This document shows positions 11,641 to 16,725 of a stretch of DNA of 16,725 nt, one piece after another. Below the pieces are notes generated by a model that saw nothing but the letters and a program-made list of their open reading frames with translations, had not been told where the DNA came from and ran no database searches. The position numbers and the translations under genes are program-made. Each line of letters starts with the position of its first letter. The stretch's first letter is position 1. Origin of the DNA: Actinomycetota bacterium (GTDB taxonomy: Bacteria; Actinomycetota; Actinomycetes; Streptosporangiales; Streptosporangiaceae); NCBI GenBank assembly GCA_003242605.1, contig QGUZ01000093.1:1-16725 (forward strand), given 5' to 3'.

Positions 11641-14556
11641 TCAGGTGAACAGGGCCAGGCGGTGCGCGACGGCGGCGGCCTCGCCCCGCGTGGAGACGCC
11701 GAGCTTGGCGAGGATCTTCGACACGTGCACGCTGACCGTCTTCACCGAGATGAACAGCTCGTCGGCGATCTCCCGGTTGGACCGGCCCTGCGCCACCAGG
11801 CGCAGCACCTCCATCTCGCGCGGGGTGAGCTCGGCCGCGTCCCGCGCGCCGCGGCCCGCGGTCTCCGCACCCGCCGCCGCGGGCTCGCCGGAGGACAGCG
11901 CGGCGCCGACCCGGCGGGCGAGCGCCGCGATCTCCTCGGCGAGCGGCCGGGCCTTGAGCCCCACCGCGATGGGCAGCGCCGCGCGCAGCCGGTCCGCGGC
12001 GCCGTACCGGTCCCCGGCGCGGGCGGCGGCGTGCGCGGCGCGGACGAGCGCCTTCGCCTGCAGGTACGGCCGGCCGAGCCGCTGCCAGGCGACGGCCGCC
12101 GCGTCGTGCTCCCCCCGGTACATGAGCCGGAACGCGTTGCTCACCGGGCCGTCGGCGCGCAGCTCCTCGGCGACGGCGTCGGCGCGCTTGCGCAGGCTCT
12201 CCGCCCCCGTGGGGTCGGCCTCGCCCGCCGCCCAGCACACCTCCTCGATCCCGGTGAGCAGCCGCCAGCCGAGCATCGCCTTGCCGGAGGGCGGCCGCCG
12301 GTCGAAGAACACGTGCCCGGCCGCGACGGCGTCGGCGGGAGCGCCGCGCAGCAGGTGCCAGGCGAGGAGCTGCCGGGCGTTCGTCTCCGCCTCCTGGCTG
12401 AGCTCCGCCGGGCTCGGGTGCAGCGCGCCCACCTCCCGCAGCAGGCGCTCGGCGAGGTCCGCCTCGCCGCGGGCGAGCGCGATATCGCAGCGCACCGCGA
12501 GCAGGTACCGGCGCTTGTGCACGGTCGGGTCGTTGGCGAGGGCCTGCTCGATCACCGTTTCCGCCTCGTCCCACCGGCCCACCGCCTCCAGGATCTCGGC
12601 CCGGTTCACCATCGCGAACACGCCCTGGGTGCGGTAGAGCCCGTACTTGCGGGCGAGCGCCTCGGCCTCGTCGGCGAGCCGCAGCGCCTCCTCGGTGCGG
12701 CCGAGGTTGTTGAGCGCGTCCACGGTGTTGCTCATCGCCCGCAGCATCTGCCGTGCGGAGCCGGCCCGCCTGCCGATCTCCAGTGCGCGGCGGTTCGTGG
12801 TGAGCGCGTCCTCCAGCTCGCCGGCGATCGACTGCCCGACGCCCAGGGCGAGCAGCAGATCGCCTTCCAGGGCCTCGTCGCCGATGTCGCGGGCGATGCG
12901 CAGCGCCTCCTCGATCAGCGCGCTGCCCTCGGTGACGTCGGCGCGGAGTATCAGGTGCAGGCCGAGCCGTTCCAGCGCGCACGCCCGCCCGGGGCCGGGC
13001 AGCGGCACCAGCGCGACGGCCCGGCGCAGGTCGTCGAGCACACCCCGCCGCCCCTTCTCCAGCGAGAGCTGGGCGCGGCGGACGAGCAGCGTCGCCACCC
13101 GCTCGGCGTGGGCGCGCTCGTCGAGCAGGTCGAGCGCGGCGTTCACGAACCGGGTACCGCGCTCCAGCTCGCCGCAGGCGAGCGCGGCCTCGGAGGCGAG
13201 CTCCAGCACGGTGGCCTGGTCGGCGCCGAGCCGTTCCGCGGCATCGGGCACCTTGTGCCACAACGTCAGCACCCGCTCCAGGAGCTGGATGCGCTCGGTG
13301 TAGGCGAAGGTCTTCGCGGCCTGGGCGGCGGCCTCCCAGGCGGAGATGAGCGCCCACACGTCGTTGCCGGCCGCGTGCCAGTGGTGGGCGATCTCGAAGG
13401 CGGCCCGCCCGGGCGGCACCAGCGTCCGGTCGCGTTCGATCTCCTCGGCGTACCGGGCGTGCAGCCTGCTGTGCTCCCCGGGCAGCAGCTCGTCGTGTAC
13501 GGCCTGGCGGATCAGCGAGTGCCGGAACGCGTAGGCGCCCCCGTCGGTGATCTGGATGACGTTCGCGGCGACCGCGGGCCGCAGCGCGTCCTCCAGGTCC
13601 TCGTCCGACAGGCCGGCGACGGCGGCGAGCAGGGCGTGCCCGACGCGGGTGCCGCCCGCCGCCGCGACGCGCAGCACGCGCTGGGTCGGCTCGGGCAGCC
13701 GCTCGAACGAACTAAGGATGAGGCCGTGCAGCGAGGCGGGTACCGACTCGCAGTCGTCGCTCTCGGTCAGCGCCTCGACGAACAGCGGGATGCCCTCGCT
13801 GCGGTCGTACACCTCGCCGACGCGGGCGTACGCGGGGGTGGCGCCGAGGATCCCGGCCATCTGGGCGGCGACCTCGTCGCGGGTGAACCGCGGCAGCTCC
13901 AGCCGGAGCACGCCGTCGAGCCGGGTGAGCCGGGCGAGCACCGGGCGCAGCGGATGCTGCCGGTGCAGCTCGTCGGAGCGGTAGGTGAGCAGCATGAGCA
14001 CCTGCGGCGCGAGCAGGTTGCGGCTGAGGAACGCGATCAGGTCGCGGCTGGAACGGTCCGCCCAGTGCACGTCCTCGATGACGAGCAGCACCGGGCGCTG
14101 CTCGGCGAGCCGTTCCAGCAGGGTGAGGAACTGCTCGAAGAGCCGGGCCCGGCCGGTGTCGGTCTCCCGGTCGCTCGGCGGCTCGCCGAACTCGGGCAGC
14201 AGCCGGGCGAGGTCGCGGGCGGCGCCGTCGGGCAGCAGCGCGGTGATCTCGCCCGCACCGGTCTCCCGGACGAGCTGGCGCAGCACGGCGGTGAACGGGG
14301 CGTAGGCGAGGCCCTCGGCGGAGAGCTCGACGCAGCCGCCGACGAGCACCCGGGCCTGCCGCTCGGCGGCGAGCTCGGCGAACCGGGCGACGAGCCGGGT
14401 CTTGCCGACCCCGGCCTCGCCGCCGATGAGCACGGCCGCCGCCTGGCCGTGCCGTGCCCGATCGAACGCGTCGAGCAGCGTGGTCAGCTCTTCCTCTCGC
14501 CCGACGAAAACGGGGCTCACCGCCCGGCCAAGCATGCCCTCCAGCTTGTCACACAT
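11641..14556 (-). CDS. LuxR-family transcriptional regulator with AAA ATPase domain (LAL type)
   Basis: The 971-residue protein is a large ATP-binding LuxR regulator of the MalT/LAL kind. An N-terminal FVGREEEL signature (17-24) leads into Walker A GGEAGVGKT (45-53) and Walker B VLLVIED (156-162), followed by HWAD. The middle (about 370-890) is a long helical, TPR-like region rich in Ala/Glu/Arg. The C-terminus (909-971) is a LuxR helix-turn-helix: LTPREMEVLRLVAQGRSNREI, then ISVKTVSVHVSKILAKLGV. Such proteins bind ATP and an inducer, oligomerise and activate transcription. The ligand and target genes are unknown. The ATG at 14556 has only a weak ribosome binding site; the ATG at 14535 has GGAGGG just one base away, which is too close. 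A small gene (14671-14838) lies upstream on the same strand, and deoC is divergent beyond it. Confidence 0.93.
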   Translation of the reverse strand: MCDKLEGMLGRAVSPVFVGREEELTTLLDAFDRARHGQAAAVLIGGEAGVGKTRLVARFAELAAERQARVLVGGCVELSAEGLAYAPFTAVLRQLVRETGAGEITALLPDGAARDLARLLPEFGEPPSDRETDTGRARLFEQFLTLLERLAEQRPVLLVIEDVHWADRSSRDLIAFLSRNLLAPQVLMLLTYRSDELHRQHPLRPVLARLTRLDGVLRLELPRFTRDEVAAQMAGILGATPAYARVGEVYDRSEGIPLFVEALTESDDCESVPASLHGLILSSFERLPEPTQRVLRVAAAGGTRVGHALLAAVAGLSDEDLEDALRPAVAANVIQITDGGAYAFRHSLIRQAVHDELLPGEHSRLHARYAEEIERDRTLVPPGRAAFEIAHHWHAAGNDVWALISAWEAAAQAAKTFAYTERIQLLERVLTLWHKVPDAAERLGADQATVLELASEAALACGELERGTRFVNAALDLLDERAHAERVATLLVRRAQLSLEKGRRGVLDDLRRAVALVPLPGPGRACALERLGLHLILRADVTEGSALIEEALRIARDIGDEALEGDLLLALGVGQSIAGELEDALTTNRRALEIGRRAGSARQMLRAMSNTVDALNNLGRTEEALRLADEAEALARKYGLYRTQGVFAMVNRAEILEAVGRWDEAETVIEQALANDPTVHKRRYLLAVRCDIALARGEADLAERLLREVGALHPSPAELSQEAETNARQLLAWHLLRGAPADAVAAGHVFFDRRPPSGKAMLGWRLLTGIEEVCWAAGEADPTGAESLRKRADAVAEELRADGPVSNAFRLMYRGEHDAAAVAWQRLGRPYLQAKALVRAAHAAARAGDRYGAADRLRAALPIAVGLKARPLAEEIAALARRVGAALSSGEPAAAGAETAGRGARDAAELTPREMEVLRLVAQGRSNREIADELFISVKTVSVHVSKILAKLGVSTRGEAAAVAHRLALFT

Positions 14557-14629
14557 GGCGTGCCTGTTTCGCCCCCTTTTTTCGGGCGCAAAATCGCGCC
14601 CGCCGTACCGGTCACGGAGGGCGGACGGC

Positions 14630-14655
14630 CCGGCCGGGAGGGAGACGCCGGCCGG
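14630..14655 (-). terminator. Possible hairpin after the small 55-residue gene
   Basis: CCGGCCGG occurs at 14630-14637 and 14648-14655 and is self-complementary, allowing a stem with a ten-base loop 16 bases past the small gene's stop. Without a T run it may slow or partly stop transcription before the LAL gene. Confidence 0.3.
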
Positions 14656-14670
14656 GTGGCGGGAAGGCGC

Positions 14671-14838
14671 TCACGACCGCTGCCGCTTGCCGAGCGGGCC
14701 GCGCAGGCTCCACCGCTCGGTGCCGTGCTCCTTCCTGCGGGTGGCCATCGCCTGCCGGACGGTGCGGCGGTCGGCGGCGTCTTCCCGGAGGTCGGCGAGC
14801 CGGTTCTTCGCGATCTGGTAGAGGATCTCAGAGTGCAC
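14671..14838 (-). CDS. Small hypothetical actinobacterial protein (55 residues)
   Basis: From GTG 14838 the frame encodes a basic, helical protein: VHSEILYQIAKNRLADLRED, then AADRRTVRQAMATRRKEHG, ending GPLGKRQRS. The pattern of an 'HSEIL..IAK.R..DLR..A..R' helix is common in short unclassified actinobacterial proteins. The start is supported by AGGAG eight bases upstream. An in-frame GTG at 14874 would add 12 residues but has a poorer site. It precedes the LAL regulator by 114 bases on the same strand, so co-transcription is possible. No enzymatic motif, signal peptide or membrane segment is seen. Function unknown. Confidence 0.6.
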   Translation of the reverse strand: MHSEILYQIAKNRLADLREDAADRRTVRQAMATRRKEHGTERWSLRGPLGKRQRS

Positions 14839-14959
14839 GGGGACTTCTCCTGGCAGAAGGTTTTTCTCTGACACTTCAAGGCTCGCGGTAAGGCCCCGTG
14901 CGCCACATCGGGTGCATTCCTTATCTATCGGCCCGGCGGCGGGCGGGCTCGCGGCCGGA

Positions 14960-15000
14960 CATACCTAGGTATGGGGTGATGGGCGGCTAAGGTGCCTTAG
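14960..15000. promoter_or_regulatory. Twin palindromes, candidate operators
   Basis: CATACCTAGGTATG (14960-14973) is a perfect 14-base palindrome. CTAAGG-TG-CCTTAG (14987-15000) is a second one, with centres about 27 bases apart. A third half-site, TAAGGC, follows at 15010. The first has the shape of operators reported for PadR- or GntR-like dimers, but I cannot assign a regulator. They lie 182-222 bases before deoC and 122-162 bases before the small minus-strand gene. Confidence 0.5.
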
Positions 15001-15145
15001 ACGGGGGCATAAGGCGGCTCGCCGTACCCCGGGTGGACCGGGCAAGGGCGCGGAACGGCGTGCCCGGTGCCGGTCAAGACGGCGGTCAAGGCGCCCCTCG
15101 GCGAAAGTCGCCGAAAACCCGGGTGCCGCGTGGGCCGGTCTCAGT

Positions 15146-15175
15146 TTGGAATCACTCGCCGTCGTCGGCAATGCT
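15146..15175 (+). promoter_or_regulatory. Likely deoC promoter
   Basis: TTGGAA (15146-15151), 18 bases, then AATGCT (15170-15175) gives a plausible -35/-10 pair. The -10 box ends six bases before GTG 15182, which has no Shine-Dalgarno sequence, so a leaderless transcript is likely. Confidence 0.45.
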
Positions 15176-15181
15176 GGTTGA

Positions 15182-16129
15182 GTGTCAACTGTGACTACTC
15201 CCCTTGCGGAGGTCGCCGGCTCCAACGCGACACTGCGGGCCTTCCTTCACGGACTGCCCGGCGTTGACCGAGTCGGCGCGGACCAGCGGGCGGCGATTCT
15301 CGGCACCCGATCCATCAAGACCACGGCCAAGGCTCAGGCTCTCGACGCGGCCATTCGAATGGTGGACCTCACCACGCTCGAGGGCGCGGACACGCCCGGC
15401 AAGGTGCGGGCGTTGTGCGCCAAGGCGGTCCACCCCGACCCGGACGACCCCACGGTGCCGAGCGTGGCAGCCGTCTGCGTCTACCCCGACCTGGTGGCGG
15501 ACGCCGTCGCGGCGCTGCGCGGCACCGGCGTCAAGGTCGCCGCGGTGGCCACCGCGTTCCCCAGCGGGCGCAGCTCGCTGGAGGTGAAGGTGGCCGACAC
15601 CACCCTCGCCGTCGCCGCCGGGGCCGACGAGATCGACATGGTGATCGACCGCGGCGCGTTCCTCGCCGGGGACTACCTCAAGGTGTACGAGGAGATCGCC
15701 GCGGTGAAGGCGGCCTGCGGCGCCGCCCACCTCAAGGTGATCCTGGAGACCGGCGAGCTCGCCACCTACGACAACGTGCGGCGCGCCTCCTGGCTCGCCA
15801 TGCTCGCCGGCGCGGACTTCATCAAGACCTCCACCGGCAAGATCAGCCCGGCCGCGACGCCGCCGGTCGTGCTCGTCATGCTCGAGGCGGTGCGCGACTT
15901 TCATGCCCGCACCGGCCGCCGGGTGGGGGTGAAGGCGGCGGGCGGCATCCGCACCGCCAAGGACGCGATCAAGTACCTGGTGCTCGTCAACGAGACCGCG
16001 GGTGAGGACTGGCTCACCCCCGAGTACTTCCGGCTGGGCGCCTCCAGCCTGCTCAACGACCTGCTCATGCAGCGCCGCAAGCTCGCCACCGGCCGGTACG
16101 GCGGCGCCGACTACTTCACCCTGGACTGA
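15182..16129 (+). CDS. deoC: Deoxyribose-phosphate aldolase
   Basis: The 315-residue class I aldolase splits 2-deoxyribose-5-phosphate into glyceraldehyde-3-phosphate and acetaldehyde in deoxynucleoside breakdown in the cytoplasm. The Schiff-base lysine is Lys215 in ADFIKTSTGK, the proton-relay Asp is Asp152 in ADEIDMVID, and Lys251 lies in GVKAAGGIR; these match Lys167, Asp102 and Lys201 of E. coli DeoC. At 315 residues it is longer than the E. coli enzyme (259), the extra being an N-terminal extension of about 50 residues and a C-terminal tail (LATGRYGGADYFTLD). The GTG start fits a leaderless promoter. An aldehyde dehydrogenase gene starts eleven bases after its stop, probably an operon that removes acetaldehyde. 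Confidence 0.95.
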   Translation: MSTVTTPLAEVAGSNATLRAFLHGLPGVDRVGADQRAAILGTRSIKTTAKAQALDAAIRMVDLTTLEGADTPGKVRALCAKAVHPDPDDPTVPSVAAVCVYPDLVADAVAALRGTGVKVAAVATAFPSGRSSLEVKVADTTLAVAAGADEIDMVIDRGAFLAGDYLKVYEEIAAVKAACGAAHLKVILETGELATYDNVRRASWLAMLAGADFIKTSTGKISPAATPPVVLVMLEAVRDFHARTGRRVGVKAAGGIRTAKDAIKYLVLVNETAGEDWLTPEYFRLGASSLLNDLLMQRRKLATGRYGGADYFTLD

Positions 16130-16139
16130 AGGAGGGGCC

Positions 16140-16725
16140 ATGCGACTCGACTACGCACCGGCACCCGAGTCCCGGGATGTCGTCACCATCCGGCCCTCCT
16201 ACGGGCTGTTCATCGGCGGCGAGTTCACCGAGGGCAAGGGGCAGCCGTTCACCACGGTGAACCCCGCCACCGAGGAGCCGCTCGCCGAGGTGGCCTGCGC
16301 GGCCGACGACGACGTGGACCGCGCCGTGCGCGCGGCCCGCGAGGCGTACGAGAAGGTCTGGGGGCGCATGCCCGGCTCCGAGCGGGCCAAGTACCTGTTC
16401 CGCATCGCCCGGATCATCCAGGAGCGGGCGCGGGAGCTCGCCGTACTGGAGACCCTCGACAACGGCAAGCCGATCCGGGAGTCGCGGGACGTCGACCTGC
16501 CGCTGGTGGCCGCGCACTTCTTCTACTACGCGGGCTGGGCCGACAAGCTCGGCTACGCCGGGCTCGGGCCGAATCCGCGCCCGCTCGGCGTGGCCGCGCA
16601 GGTGATCCCGTGGAACTTCCCGCTGCTCATGCTCGCGTGGAAGGTCGCCCCGGCGCTCGCCTGCGGCAACACCGTGGTGCTCAAGCCCGCGGAGACCACC
16701 CCGCTCACCGCGCTGCTGTTCGCGG
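16140..16725 (+). CDS. Aldehyde dehydrogenase family protein (N-terminal part, cut by window edge)
   Basis: The 195 residues present are the start of an NAD(P)-dependent aldehyde dehydrogenase: LFIGGEFTEGKGQPFTTVNPATEE (given in part), ETLDNGKPIRESRDVD, then QVIPWNFPLLMLAWKVAPAL with the conserved Asn of the PWNFP motif, and GNTVVLKPAE with the coenzyme-binding Lys. The catalytic Glu and Cys lie beyond the edge and cannot be checked. The ATG at 16140 follows AAGGAGG (16129-16135), which overlaps the deoC stop. Being downstream of deoC, it probably oxidises the acetaldehyde made there to acetate; this is inference from context. Confidence 0.93.
   Translation, partial: MRLDYAPAPESRDVVTIRPSYGLFIGGEFTEGKGQPFTTVNPATEEPLAEVACAADDDVDRAVRAAREAYEKVWGRMPGSERAKYLFRIARIIQERARELAVLETLDNGKPIRESRDVDLPLVAAHFFYYAGWADKLGYAGLGPNPRPLGVAAQVIPWNFPLLMLAWKVAPALACGNTVVLKPAETTPLTALLFA

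Larger units (their letters stand above)
14839..15181. other. Divergent regulatory region between the small gene and deoC
   Basis: This 343-base gap holds no gene but many short symmetric elements: two palindromes (14960-14973 and 14987-15000), a further TAAGGC at 15010-15015, and an 8-bp inverted repeat ACCGGGCA/TGCCCGGT (15037-15044, 15061-15068). There is also a direct repeat CGGTCAAG at 15071 and 15083 and a hairpin TCGGCGA-AAG-TCGCCGA (15098-15114). It is less GC-rich than its flanks near 14860-14930 and 15140-15180, as expected at promoters. Confidence 0.5.

Noticed and set aside
10835..13357. Minus-strand open frame of 840 codons
   Set aside because: Overlaps the LAL gene in another frame and runs antisense over the riboswitch and GDT1-like gene; no domain is recognisable.
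14583..14602. Hairpin CGGGCGC-AAAATC-GCGCCCG next to a T run as a terminator
   Set aside because: The TTTTTT lies on the upstream side for the plus strand and reads as A on the minus strand, the direction in which the flanking genes are transcribed.
11662..14871. Plus-strand open frame of 1069 codons
   Set aside because: It is the antisense shadow of the LAL regulator, which has Walker and LuxR helix-turn-helix motifs. The shadow has no recognisable domain.
14987..15000. CTAAGGTGCCTTAG as an iron box (DtxR/IdeR)
   Set aside because: The IdeR/DmdR consensus is TTAGGTTAG followed by CTAACCTAA. Only the general dyad shape agrees, not the bases.

Overview
This is a very GC-rich, densely coding stretch of chromosome from a filamentous-type actinobacterium. 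A Streptosporangiales-like genome is my best guess; that is an inference, not a sequence match. The reasons are the codon use (G or C at nearly every third position), frequent GTG starts, apparently leaderless genes with TANNNT -10 boxes, a large ATPase LuxR (LAL) regulator, an NhaA-thioredoxin fusion and the order tRNA-Thr / tRNA-Met / rpmG / hadA / hadB / murB. That order is typical of actinobacterial housekeeping regions.

Layout. Positions 1-255 are almost pure G+C with no T before base 159 and no gene. A minus-strand gene (256-1503) encodes an ArsM-like arsenic methyltransferase fused to a phosphinothricin/arsinothricin-type (ArsN1-like) acetyltransferase. After a 559-base gap come a SUKH (SMI1/KNR4) protein, an NhaA antiporter fused to a DsbA-like domain, and a small SnoaL/NTF2-like protein whose ribosome binding site lies inside a perfect inverted repeat. 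A PP2C-like phosphatase on the minus strand converges on it and shares a strong hairpin.

The middle (6417-10666) is the housekeeping block: a small unknown ORF, tRNA-Thr(GGT), tRNA-Met(CAT), rpmG with a clear terminator, the HadA/HadB-type dehydratase pair, a protein joining a CysRS C-terminal-like segment to a glycosyltransferase-like domain, and murB with its terminator. In many actinobacteria tRNA-Trp-secE-nusG would follow. Here a yybP-ykoY (Mn2+) riboswitch controls a GDT1/TMEM165-type cation exporter.

The right part holds a 971-residue LAL regulator on the minus strand, preceded by a 55-residue unknown protein. A 343-base divergent region rich in palindromes follows, then deoC and the start of an aldehyde dehydrogenase cut by the window edge. 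DeoC yields acetaldehyde and glyceraldehyde-3-phosphate, so the downstream dehydrogenase probably oxidises the acetaldehyde.

Best candidates for something new are the ArsM-ArsN1 fusion lacking a usual catalytic Cys, the NhaA-DsbA fusion, the RBS-enclosing dyad at 4810-4849, the Mn riboswitch with its apparent start-codon hairpin, the CysRS-tail/glycosyltransferase fusion, and the twin palindromes upstream of deoC.
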